Notes under the pieces: generated by a model
The model's input: the letters and a program-made list of their open reading frames with translations, nothing else
Database searches by the model: none
Told to the model about the DNA's origin: nothing
Shown here: in pieces, positions 1 to 6,763 of the stretch
Numbering within the stretch: the first letter of the stretch is position 1
How the letters are laid out: each line of letters starts with the position of its first letter
Made by a program: the position numbers and the translations under genes
Assembly: GCA_959606705.1 (NCBI GenBank)
Contig: CAUHLX010000125.1
Span: 1-7,948 of the forward strand
DNA length: 7,948 nucleotides
Direction of reading: 5' to 3'
Origin: an uncultured Bacillota bacterium
Lineage (GTDB): Bacteria; Bacillota; Clostridia; Peptostreptococcales; Anaerovoracaceae

Positions 1-1562
1 ACGCTGACTTGATCCAATTCCTCTGCGGGAATTGCCAGGATATCGTCACTCATAACGATAAAATCCGCGTGAAAGCCCGGCTTCAACTGACCAATGCGCT
101 CAAATCCGGCCAGCTCCGCGCTTTTGGCGGTATAGAGACGGATGGCCGTTTCCGTATCTACCCTTTGTTTCGAACCGCAGTCCGTTCCGTCGTATGCCTT
201 GCGCGTGACCGCTCCCTTGATGCAGGGCCTGGGATCCGACGGAGCGGCCCAGGAGGTAGCCGGCGCATCCGTGGAAAAACAGAGCTTCAGGCCTTTGTCC
301 AGCATGGTTTGGACCGGATACAGCTCACGCATCCATTCCTCACCGAGATTCGTGAGATAGCTTTCAATTTCCGCATATAAGAAAATGGGCTGAGTGACGA
401 ATCCGATGCCCTTCTCCGCCGCTTTGTCCATCGCTTCCTCGGTTGGGTCCGCCACATGTTCGATCCGAACGTAAGGCGCGTCCCCTTCGTTCCACTTCTC
501 CTCGTCATACACCCGGTTCACGATCCGATCAATGGCCCGGGCGCCCATGGCATGCACGGAAAGCTGGCAGCGGCTCTTCTTGCAAAATTCAATCGCGCTT
601 TCCATCAGCTCATCCGAGCAGACCGGCATACCGTACTCCTCCTCCGATCCCAGATACGGCCGATTCATCCAAGCAGTCCGCCCGGAAACACTTCCGTCGC
701 CAATCAGCTTTAAACCGCAGACATGAATCTGCCGCTTAGGGTCCAATTGTTCTTCCGAAAAAGCAAACTTCTTCCGATCCGCAAAATGATCCCACATGTA
801 ATACATGCCTACCTTTTGACGGAATCCCTTGGCCGCGGCCTCTTCGTAGAATTCGTAATAATCCGTGGGGTCCAAATTTCCCATGTCCGTGACGGCGGTC
901 ACTCCCTGAGAACTCAACAGCATTCCCAAATCGATCAAATCCTCCACGGTTTTTTCCTTGGTCAATTCCGGCATGAAAGGAACCACCAGGTTTCTGGCGT
1001 TCTCCCGCAGGACCCCGGTGGGTTCTCCGTTTTCATCACGTTCGATTTCACCGCCCTGCGGATTAGGAGTGCTGCGGTCGATTCCCGCCAGCTCCAACGC
1101 TTTGCTGTTGACACAGCGAATGTGTCCGCAGGTACGAATGACGGATACCGGTACGTCAGCGGCGCCACGGTCCAGATCGTATCGATTGGGCGAACGCTTT
1201 TCCGCCAATTTTCCTTCATCATAACCCCAGCCCTCGATCCACTTCCCGGGTCCCTGTTTCTGCCGAACCCTTTTGATTTCCTCCGTCAGCTCCTCGATCG
1301 AGTGTATCAACGGGGGAAGGCTGGAAATTTTCTTGCTGAAATCCGCCAGCATGATGGGATGCATATGACAGTCGACAAAACCGGGCAGCACCCGTTTCCC
1401 TTCCAGATTGATTTTCTCGCCATTCACGAGAGGCATATCCTTTTCCGCACCAATCCAGGTGATCCGCCCATCTTCGACGATCATCGCATCCGCATAAGGC
1501 AGCGTCTCGTTTGACGTGAAAATCTTCCCATTTACAAACGCACGTGTTTTCCCTTTCTTCAT
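1..1562 (-). CDS. Amidohydrolase family 3 (YtcJ-like) metal-dependent hydrolase, C-terminus cut off by the window edge
   Basis: The frame is open without a stop from the ATG at 1562 to the left edge (520 codons), so the gene is partial only at its 3' end. Members of this family are about 530-550 residues, so perhaps 10-30 codons are missing. Seen in the sequence: an N-terminal composite-domain start (FVNGKIFT, residues 9-16), the metal-binding HxH in GFVDCHMHP (H66, H68), the family segment GLKLIGDGSVSGRTAW (283-298), histidines in SVHAMG (H337) and RIEHV (H369), and the late aspartate in STDAP (D432), then the C-terminal QLKPGFHADFIVM segment. The family hydrolyses amide or cyclic C-N bonds; the substrate cannot be told here, and a cytoplasmic location is likely because no signal peptide is visible. 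An AAAAGGAG ribosome binding site lies 10 bases before the ATG. Oddity: the usual HAxGDRA motif reads HAMGARA (A341). It is separated from the upstream cassette by hairpins and is probably transcribed alone. Confidence 0.9.
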   Translation of the reverse strand, partial: MKKGKTRAFVNGKIFTSNETLPYADAMIVEDGRITWIGAEKDMPLVNGEKINLEGKRVLPGFVDCHMHPIMLADFSKKISSLPPLIHSIEELTEEIKRVRQKQGPGKWIEGWGYDEGKLAEKRSPNRYDLDRGAADVPVSVIRTCGHIRCVNSKALELAGIDRSTPNPQGGEIERDENGEPTGVLRENARNLVVPFMPELTKEKTVEDLIDLGMLLSSQGVTAVTDMGNLDPTDYYEFYEEAAAKGFRQKVGMYYMWDHFADRKKFAFSEEQLDPKRQIHVCGLKLIGDGSVSGRTAWMNRPYLGSEEEYGMPVCSDELMESAIEFCKKSRCQLSVHAMGARAIDRIVNRVYDEEKWNEGDAPYVRIEHVADPTEEAMDKAAEKGIGFVTQPIFLYAEIESYLTNLGEEWMRELYPVQTMLDKGLKLCFSTDAPATSWAAPSDPRPCIKGAVTRKAYDGTDCGSKQRVDTETAIRLYTAKSAELAGFERIGQLKPGFHADFIVMSDDILAIPAEELDQVS

Positions 1563-1589
1563 TTTCAAGCTTCTCCTTTTCACTGTAAG

Positions 1590-1604
1590 AATAATTGAAT
1601 TATT
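1590..1604. promoter_or_regulatory. AT-rich perfect palindrome upstream of the amidohydrolase gene (possible operator)
   Basis: The 15 bases AATAATT-G-AATTATT form a perfect inverted repeat with 7-base arms and a single central base. It lies 28-42 bases before the amidohydrolase start codon and touches the candidate -10 box at 1602-1607. Its position suits a repressor site, but short AT palindromes are common by chance in A/T-rich leaders, so the function is only inferred. Confidence 0.3.
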
Positions 1605-1630
1605 ATGCGTTTTATAAATGTGATATTCAT
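1602..1630 (-). promoter_or_regulatory. Weak candidate promoter for the amidohydrolase gene
   Basis: On the minus strand, CATAAT (1607-1602) matches the -10 consensus at 5 of 6 bases. A poor -35 (ATGAAT, 1630-1625, 3 of 6) lies 17 bases upstream, and two A-tracts lie further upstream (about 1632-1650), which could act as an UP element. TATAAA at 1616-1611 is an alternative -10 but has no acceptable -35. The long A/T-rich leader and the hairpins further upstream make a promoter here likely, but the exact boxes are uncertain. Confidence 0.35.
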
Positions 1631-1721
1631 GCCTTTTTTTTGCTTTTTTCATCGTCTCCCATCAGAGAACCCCTCCGGCAGCAAAAAACAGAAATTTACG
1701 GACGGAGAGAAAGAGCAGTAA

Positions 1722-1748
1722 GGGGACGTGTGGGTTAAATTCACGCCC
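1722..1748. repeat. GGGAC-led small hairpin, first of two adjacent REP-like hairpins
   Basis: GGG-A-CGTG (left arm within 1722-1730) pairs with CACG-CCC (1742-1748), giving a 7-bp stem with one bulged A around an 11-base loop. On its own it is weak. It is notable because only five bases separate it from a much stronger hairpin that also begins with GGGAC, the arrangement seen in clustered REP/BIME-type elements. Assignment to a repeat family is inferred from form only. Confidence 0.35.
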
Positions 1749-1753
1749 AAACG

Positions 1754-1796
1754 AAACAGGGACGCGAATGACGTTGAATCATTCGCGTCCCTGTTT
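1754..1796. terminator. 18-bp perfect-stem hairpin: REP-like element and probable bidirectional terminator
   Basis: The arm at 1754-1771 (starting AAACAGGGACGCG) is exactly complementary to 1779-1796 (ending CGCGTCCCTGTTT), with a 7-base loop at 1772-1778. On the plus strand the stem runs into GTTTTGC and on the minus strand into GTTTCGTTTG, so both sides have a T-rich though interrupted tail. It is the first strong hairpin after the transporter-hydrolase cassette and could end its transcript. The GGGACGCG lead sequence and long perfect stem also resemble REP-type intergenic elements dispersed in many genomes. The right arm overlaps the end of the SLH relic's frame. Confidence 0.6.
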
Positions 1797-2045
1797 TGCT
1801 GTTCTTGACCATTCCTTTTTCTTCCGTACTCCGTCCTGGCCGCTCTCGTAACCGTCGATTTCCTGCCAGCTCTCGGCGTCGTTCTACTCCCGGTCACCCG
1901 CCGTGTCGCGGTCAATGACGATCTCCAGGAACCGGTGCAGCACCACGGCGGCCTCGGCGCGGGTGGCGGCGGCCTTGGGGCCGAAACGGTGATCGCCTTT
2001 GCCGCTCATAATCCCGGCCTGCCGGATGGCTTGCCGGATCACTGC
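1779..2045 (-). pseudogene. Relic of an S-layer-homology / cell-wall-binding-repeat protein (3' end only)
   Basis: Reading the minus strand from about 2045, the frame gives AIRQAGIMSGKGDHRFGPK followed by ATRAEAAVVLHRFLEIV. This is the second half of an SLH domain: the G-x-GDxxFxP core followed by the TRAEAA..LxRxL helix. SLH domains anchor proteins to secondary cell-wall polymers. The frame meets a TAG at 1886-1884, and the same frame continues with NDAESWQEIDGY and GQDGVRKKKEW, which resembles a cell-wall/choline-binding-type repeat (xWQxxxGxWYYFxxDGxxxTGW) that has lost its aromatic core. It ends at a TGA at 1781-1779 inside the hairpin. There is no start codon with a ribosome binding site, no N-terminal part and no signal peptide, and its beginning abuts the stop codon of the hydrolase gene in another frame. 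The segment is visibly more GC-rich than its surroundings. I read it as a decayed fragment. The SLH identification is firm, the second repeat probable. Confidence 0.75.
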
Positions 2046-2914
2046 TCCGAGGCAAACTCCCTGATCGCCACGTCGATCGTATGCTTCATATTGATCGTAA
2101 AGGCCATCAAAGGCTGTTCCCTGGCCTGCGTCTCTCTCCAAAACCGCTTCTGACAGGCTTCGAAAATCTCTTGATGGTTTTTTCCTTCCCCGTGAAGCTT
2201 TAAAATGTAATCCCTGACTTCCAGCACGGAATTTCGAGCCATTTCCCAATAGTGTTCCGCGGCCTCCCCCTTCAGGACTCCGTAATGAGGAGAAATGATG
2301 TGTTTTGCCTCCAGCCTTTCGCACTTTTCTATGGAAGCCAGCGTATCCGCAAAGCTGGTGAGCACCGGCGAGTCCATGCGGCCGCCGCCCAAATAACAGC
2401 CGATGCTCTCACAAGGAAAAATCACGCTGTCCTCCGTCAGAAAGAACGAAAGAGAATCGTTGGTATGCCCGGGGCACTCCAAAACCAGAATCTGCCGGTC
2501 TCCCAGTGAAATCCGCTCCCCTTCCCCGATGACTCGATCGATTCGCAGCGCGTTCTCGGGAAAGGGCTTGACCTCGCCCTTTCCATATTCCAGAGCCGCC
2601 TGTCCCGAAAGTCTGCGAATCATCTGCACCGCTCCCGGACGCTGTAAAACGGCCACGCCGTGAGCCGCTCCCAGAGCCTCCAGCCGTGGCCAAAGCTCAC
2701 GAAGATACGGCAGACCACCCAAATGGTCGTAATGGGTGTGTGTGAGCAGCGCGTAATCCAAGGGCCGACCGGCCAGCTCCTTTGCGGCACGTTTTGCCAT
2801 TTCCGGACCGCAATAAGCCATCCCGCAATCGATCAGTGCCGATTTCTCACTTCCGATGATTAAAAGGGCCTCCCCACCTGCTCCGGCAGTGACCCTGCGA
2901 ATATCTCCGATCAT
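2039..2914 (-). CDS. Metallo-beta-lactamase-fold hydrolase
   Basis: This 291-residue protein carries the hallmark THTHYDHLGG (H59, H61, D63, H64), a third histidine in ECPGHTNDS (H150) and a last one in ISPHYG (H210). These are the ligands of a two-metal MBL-fold hydrolase. The position usually held by a bridging aspartate reads PCESIG, with a glutamate (E169). The C-terminal 80 residues form a charged helical tail with no motif I recognise. No signal peptide is seen, so it is probably cytoplasmic. The start at 2914 is chosen over the in-frame GTG at 2932 because an ideal AAAGGAGG lies 4 bases before it and because its ATG overlaps the permease stop as ATGA, which suggests translational coupling. 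The substrate is unknown; glyoxalase-II-like, lactonase and other esterase activities all occur in the superfamily. Context with two transporters suggests processing of an imported or exported small molecule. Confidence 0.88.
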   Translation of the reverse strand: MIGDIRRVTAGAGGEALLIIGSEKSALIDCGMAYCGPEMAKRAAKELAGRPLDYALLTHTHYDHLGGLPYLRELWPRLEALGAAHGVAVLQRPGAVQMIRRLSGQAALEYGKGEVKPFPENALRIDRVIGEGERISLGDRQILVLECPGHTNDSLSFFLTEDSVIFPCESIGCYLGGGRMDSPVLTSFADTLASIEKCERLEAKHIISPHYGVLKGEAAEHYWEMARNSVLEVRDYILKLHGEGKNHQEIFEACQKRFWRETQAREQPLMAFTINMKHTIDVAIREFASEQ

Positions 2915-4026
2915 TTTTCCTCCTTTACGCACTCCGTCTTCTCATCTTCCGGTTTTCTCTTCCCCCGCTTCAGCCTCACGAAGTTCACCACCATGGCAAA
3001 CAGAAAGATCAGACTGCAATAACCGCCGATGGGATAGAGAAACGCTACTAAATTTCCAAAGCCAAAGAGACTCATCGCGTATCCGGCCAGAGCGACCACC
3101 CAAATCACCAAAGTCCGTTTCCGAAACGGCGGCAGTGCGGTGGTAAAGCCGTAGAACACGCTGGTCGCCGTGGAAAACACCGCGATGAGAAGAAACAGAG
3201 AGTAAACGACTCTCAAGATTGGTGAAATCTTGCTGCAGAACACCACCATAGGCAGCGAGGTCGAAGCGGCCGCCGCCGGATCGGTCAACATGGTAAGATA
3301 TAAAATCCCGCAGCAAAGGCCTAAGCCTACGCCGCCCAGAATCGCTCCCCACTCCGCGTGCTTTTTACTCCTGGCGTTGAGCGCACAGCCGCCCAGCATG
3401 GCAATTGCCCCGGTCAAATTGTAGGCGACGAAGCCGATGGCGGCAATCGCCCAATGCCCCGCCACCGGACTGATGGAAGCTGGCGTCGCGGAGACCGAGC
3501 CGCCGGCGATCCGGTCAAAGTTGTGAATCACCATGTAAATCCCGATCAGCAGCGTCCCGATCACCAATACCGGCGTCAGCTTGCGCAGTCGGTCCGCTAC
3601 CGTTCCGAATCCGTTGATCGCCGTAAACACCACCATGAGCATCAATATAAAACTGCCGATGGCGTGGTGAAGACCGAACTGTTCCTCCAGCAGCGCTCCG
3701 CCGGCAGCCAGAGTGGAGAAATATGCCATCAGCAAAAAAACGGACATCACGCCGCTGACAAACCCTTCGATCACCCGATGCTCCTTGGGAACGATCATCT
3801 TTCCCATATTGCTGCTGCCCAGAGCGGCGGCGTTATACACGCTGATATATCCGAAGATCATGAAGACCGCCGTCGACAGCAGGACACCGTAAATCCCCTT
3901 CGCCCCAAAGACTCCGAAGAACTGCCACATCTCAGTCCCGGACGCAAAGCCGGCTCCCATGAGGGAGCCTATGTAAAGAAATAAAATATTACGCGCGGTC
4001 AGGCGCACGTTATCCTGTTCACCCAT
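2911..4026 (-). CDS. YkvI-family integral membrane permease (APC/LeuT-fold type)
   Basis: The product has 371 residues with about ten hydrophobic segments and a strongly charged C-terminal tail (RLKRGKRKPEDEK). The first membrane segment contains GAGFASGTE (24-32), the signature of the YkvI-like proteins. This glycine-rich break in helix 1 is the region that binds substrate in related amino-acid/sodium symporters. The family is poorly characterised; an amino acid or related solute is the best guess. An in-frame ATG at 4062 would add 12 residues, but the ATG at 4026 is preferred. It has AAGAGGGG 10 bases upstream, starts the typical short polar N-terminus, and overlaps the rarD stop by only 8 bases. 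The stop is shared as ATGA with the downstream hydrolase. It is the middle gene of a three-gene cassette with a second transporter, so import and export of related compounds is possible. Confidence 0.85.
   Translation of the reverse strand: MGEQDNVRLTARNILFLYIGSLMGAGFASGTEMWQFFGVFGAKGIYGVLLSTAVFMIFGYISVYNAAALGSSNMGKMIVPKEHRVIEGFVSGVMSVFLLMAYFSTLAAGGALLEEQFGLHHAIGSFILMLMVVFTAINGFGTVADRLRKLTPVLVIGTLLIGIYMVIHNFDRIAGGSVSATPASISPVAGHWAIAAIGFVAYNLTGAIAMLGGCALNARSKKHAEWGAILGGVGLGLCCGILYLTMLTDPAAAASTSLPMVVFCSKISPILRVVYSLFLLIAVFSTATSVFYGFTTALPPFRKRTLVIWVVALAGYAMSLFGFGNLVAFLYPIGGYCSLIFLFAMVVNFVRLKRGKRKPEDEKTECVKEEK
2919..2926 (-). promoter_or_regulatory. Ribosome binding site deciding the MBL hydrolase start
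   Basis: AAAGGAGG lies inside the last codons of the permease gene, 4 bases before the ATG at 2914. It excludes the upstream GTG at 2932 as the main start and, with the ATGA overlap, supports coupled translation. Confidence 0.85.
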
Positions 4027-4999
4027 TCGCTTCCGTCCCCTCTTCACTGTCCGGAGCTTCACTCAAAGCTTCATTCGAATGCCGGCCGCTGTTTTTGATT
4101 CCTCCCAGGGTAAAGATGATCAAACCGACCCAAATCAAAGCGAAGGTTACCAGTTCGATCTTGTCAAAGGGCTCGTGATAAATAAAAATTCCTAAAATCA
4201 AGCCCAAGGAGGGCGAAATATACTCCGTCACCCCTAAAGTGATCATATCCACCCGATACGCGGCCTGCGCAAACAGCATCAAAGGCGTAGCGGTCATGAT
4301 GCCGCACAGAAGCAGCAGCACCAGCTGATGAGGAGCGGCCACGGCCAAAGCGCCCTTTCCGGTCACTTCCATGTAAATAATAATCGGCAGAACCAAGGGA
4401 ACCATAAACATCGTCTCGTAAACCATGGACAAGAGAGCATTGATTTGAAGCTTCTTTTTGATCGCCGCGTAGGTTGAAAAGGTAACGGCCAGCCCCAGCG
4501 CAATCAGCGGAATCTCACCGTAGTAGATCAGCAGGAAAAGAACGCCGGCCAGCGCAAACAGAAGGGCCGCCGCTTTATACTTATCCAGCTTCTCGTGAAA
4601 GAGCACGATCCCGAATACGCAGACCGCCAACGGCTCGATATAATAGCCGATGCTGGTTTCGATGATATGCCCTGAGTTCACCGCCCAGATGTAAATCCCC
4701 CAGTTGGCGGAAATCAGAAATCCCGCGATAAAATAGGTCAGCGCCACGCCCTTTTCCCGAAGGGGCGCAAACACCGACTTCCACCCAAACAGAACCAAAG
4801 CCACGATCAAAGAGCAGATAAACGCGAAGACAATTCGGTAAAAAATAATGAGGATCGAATTGATCGGGCTCAACGCTTTCCAATAGATCGGCAGTACGCC
4901 CCAGATAAAAGCACACAGAAGAGCACAGATCAATCCTTTTTGATACTCGTGCTGTTTTCCGGCTTCTTCGTATCGAAACGAGAGCTCTTTCTTTCCCAT
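4019..4999 (-). CDS. rarD: RarD-type EamA/DMT-superfamily transporter
   Basis: The product is 326 residues with about ten hydrophobic segments in two EamA halves. The first helix holds FIWGVLPIYWKAL (31-43), the recognisable RarD-subfamily signature. The second half holds VTEYISPSLGLILGIFIYHEP, also typical. It acts in the cytoplasmic membrane; RarD proteins are presumed exporters or permeases of drugs, metabolites or amino acids, and the substrate is not established. Compared with typical RarD it carries about 18 extra polar residues at the N-terminus and a polar, acidic C-terminal tail. The start at 4999 has only a weak, distant ribosome binding site (GAAAGG, about 12 bases away), so translation may be modest. 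The 3' end overlaps the permease start by 8 bases. It lies only 28 bases beyond a terminator hairpin. The symbol denotes family membership, not proven orthology. Confidence 0.87.
   Translation of the reverse strand: MGKKELSFRYEEAGKQHEYQKGLICALLCAFIWGVLPIYWKALSPINSILIIFYRIVFAFICSLIVALVLFGWKSVFAPLREKGVALTYFIAGFLISANWGIYIWAVNSGHIIETSIGYYIEPLAVCVFGIVLFHEKLDKYKAAALLFALAGVLFLLIYYGEIPLIALGLAVTFSTYAAIKKKLQINALLSMVYETMFMVPLVLPIIIYMEVTGKGALAVAAPHQLVLLLLCGIMTATPLMLFAQAAYRVDMITLGVTEYISPSLGLILGIFIYHEPFDKIELVTFALIWVGLIIFTLGGIKNSGRHSNEALSEAPDSEEGTEANG
4037..4044 (-). promoter_or_regulatory. Ribosome binding site deciding the YkvI-family permease start
   Basis: AAGAGGGG sits in the last codons of rarD, 10 bases before the ATG at 4026. 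It favours that start over the in-frame ATG at 4062, which would place this site inside the gene. Confidence 0.65.
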
Positions 5000-5027
5000 A
5001 AATTTTCAGCCTTTCCCTTCTTCTATA

Positions 5028-5062
5028 AAAAACCGGCTTATCAAACCTTCAAGCCGGTTTTT
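5028..5062 (-). terminator. Rho-independent terminator after ilvB
   Basis: A perfect 12-bp stem is formed by 5028-5039 (ending CCGGCTT) and 5051-5062 (starting AAGCCGG), with an 11-base loop. On the minus strand the stem ends in a run of six T. It begins 10 bases after the ilvB stop and so ends the ilvC-ilvB transcript. The A-run at the other side could also allow termination of plus-strand transcripts. Confidence 0.88.
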
Positions 5063-5072
5063 CGTACTTAAA

Positions 5073-6734
5073 TTAGCCGATACACTGATTGTTGATCGCT
5101 TCTCCCGGCGGAACGATAGGATAAACGGATTCGTCGATCGCGATGTCGCAGGTGATCACCGCGCCCTTTCCGGCTTCCATCGCCTCCTTCAAGGCCTTCT
5201 TTAAATCTTCCAGGCAATTGGTATAATAGCCGTTCAGATCAAATACGCCCGCCAGCTTGGCGTAATCCACTACGTCGGGAAGGTCCGTGGCGGAATAACG
5301 CTTGTCAAAGAACAGAGTCTGCCACTGGCGCACCATTCCCAGAGTGTTGTTCTTCATGACGATCGTGATGATCGGGAGCTTCTGCGCGGCTACCGTAATC
5401 AGTTCGTTCATATTCATCCGGAAGGAGCCGTCTCCCGTGATATGAATCACTCGTTTGTCCGGATTGCCGATCTGTGCGCCGATGGCCGCTCCCAGTCCGA
5501 AGCCCATGGTCCCTAAGCCGCCGGAGGTAATCATCTGCCGCGGCTGGGTGAAGGGCCATCTTTGAGCCGTCCACATCTGATGCTGTCCCACATCGGTGGC
5601 AACGATGACATCGTCTCCCACCACGCTGTTGATGGCCTCTAAAATATTATACGGAGCAAAGCCCGGTTTGTTGGGCTTCTTTTCCTTCCGCCAGCCTTCC
5701 ACGCTGGCCAGCCATTCCGGGCGTTCCCTTTTTTCGATCAGCGGGAGCAGCTCTTTTAATATTTGTTTTACGTCTCCCAGCAGGGGAAAATCCACTTGGA
5801 CGTTCTTTCCCACCTCGGATTGATCCACGTCGATCTGAACGATCTTAGCATCTACGGCAAAACGCTTCACATCACCGGTGACCCGATCGGAAAAACGCGC
5901 GCCGATGGCGATCATGACGTCGCAGTTGTGCATTGCCAGATTCGCTTCCTTCTCGCCGTGCATCCCCGCCATGCCCAGGGAAAGCGGATTGCGGCGGGAA
6001 AGATTGCCCAGACACATCAATGAGGTAACCGTGGGAATCTGATTTTTCTCCGCCAGCTCCGTCAACTCCTGAGAGGCATCGGCGATGTTGACTCCCCCGC
6101 CCGCATAGATCACCGGACGTTTCGCGGAATTGACGCACTTGGCAATTTCCTCGAGAGTCGCTTCCTTGAAAGACAAGCCGGTCTGCCGTTCCGGCAGCTC
6201 CGCAGGTTCGAAGGGCTCATAGTCCCCGAGCTCCTGCATGAGGTTTTTGGGAACGTCGATGAGCACCGGTCCGGGACGGCCGCTCTTGGCCATTTGAAAC
6301 GCCTGGCGAATGGCCGGAGCGATTTCCTCCATGGTGCGAATAAAAAAGTTATGTTTGGTAATGGGCATGGTTACGCCTACGATGTCCACCTCCTGGAAAG
6401 AATCCTTTCCGATCAGAGACAGCGGCACCTGCCCGGTAATCACTACCATAGGGCTGGAGTCCATATAGGCCGTGGCGATTCCGGTCACCGTGTTGGTCGC
6501 GCCCGGCCCGCTGGTGGCGAAGCACACCCCTACCTTCCCGGTCGAACGCGCATAACCGTCGGCCGCATGGGTTGCTCCCTGCTCATGGCTGGTCAAGACG
6601 TGTTTTATGGTATCGGAGTAGTCGTACAGAGCGTCATAAAGGGGCATGATCTGCCCCCCGGGATATCCAAATATGGTATCGACATTTTGCTCCTTCAGAC
6701 ACTCCATGATGATTTTGGAGCCTGTCAGTTTCAT
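5073..6734 (-). CDS. ilvB: Acetolactate (acetohydroxyacid) synthase, large catalytic subunit
   Basis: This ThDP enzyme condenses pyruvate with a second pyruvate or with 2-oxobutyrate, the first common step to valine, leucine and isoleucine. At 553 residues it is full length. The N-terminal ThDP domain shows FGYPGGQIMPLYDAL (22-36) and the catalytic glutamate in SHEQGA (E51). The central domain shows the RFSDRVTGD segment linked to FAD binding. The C-terminal domain shows GDGSF (from G434) to NN (462-463), the Mg-ThDP motif, followed by LGMVRQWQ. The RFSDRVTG and MVRQWQ segments mark the biosynthetic FAD-containing type rather than the catabolic AlsS type. The start at 6734 has AAGGTGA 4 bases before it. 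It follows ilvC by 100 bp and is followed by a terminator. No small regulatory subunit gene (ilvN) is adjacent, so feedback control would need a subunit encoded elsewhere. Confidence 0.96.
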   Translation of the reverse strand: MKLTGSKIIMECLKEQNVDTIFGYPGGQIMPLYDALYDYSDTIKHVLTSHEQGATHAADGYARSTGKVGVCFATSGPGATNTVTGIATAYMDSSPMVVITGQVPLSLIGKDSFQEVDIVGVTMPITKHNFFIRTMEEIAPAIRQAFQMAKSGRPGPVLIDVPKNLMQELGDYEPFEPAELPERQTGLSFKEATLEEIAKCVNSAKRPVIYAGGGVNIADASQELTELAEKNQIPTVTSLMCLGNLSRRNPLSLGMAGMHGEKEANLAMHNCDVMIAIGARFSDRVTGDVKRFAVDAKIVQIDVDQSEVGKNVQVDFPLLGDVKQILKELLPLIEKRERPEWLASVEGWRKEKKPNKPGFAPYNILEAINSVVGDDVIVATDVGQHQMWTAQRWPFTQPRQMITSGGLGTMGFGLGAAIGAQIGNPDKRVIHITGDGSFRMNMNELITVAAQKLPIITIVMKNNTLGMVRQWQTLFFDKRYSATDLPDVVDYAKLAGVFDLNGYYTNCLEDLKKALKEAMEAGKGAVITCDIAIDESVYPIVPPGEAINNQCIG

Positions 6735-6763
6735 TCCGTCACCTTTTTCTCTTATTTGTCAAC

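Noticed and set aside
723..1514. A 263-codon plus-strand open frame, with similar long plus-strand frames at 9-380, 3358-3984, 6294-6926 and 6808-7875
   Set aside because: These are antisense to well-supported genes, show no recognisable domain, and are explained by codon bias of the real minus-strand genes.
1649..1915. An 88-codon minus-strand frame across the intergenic region
   Set aside because: Low-complexity, arginine-rich translation with no motif; it crosses the hairpins and the relic in another frame and has no ribosome binding site.
1884..2324. A 146-codon minus frame beginning inside the MBL gene and containing the SLH sequence
   Set aside because: Its first two thirds are an out-of-frame reading of the MBL gene. 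Only the part below about 2045 resembles SLH, so it was annotated as a relic rather than a gene.
6757..6762. TTGACA on the minus strand before ilvB, possible -35 box of an internal promoter
   Set aside because: A -10 box 16-18 bases downstream would fall at the ilvB start codon, and nothing resembling TATAAT is there.
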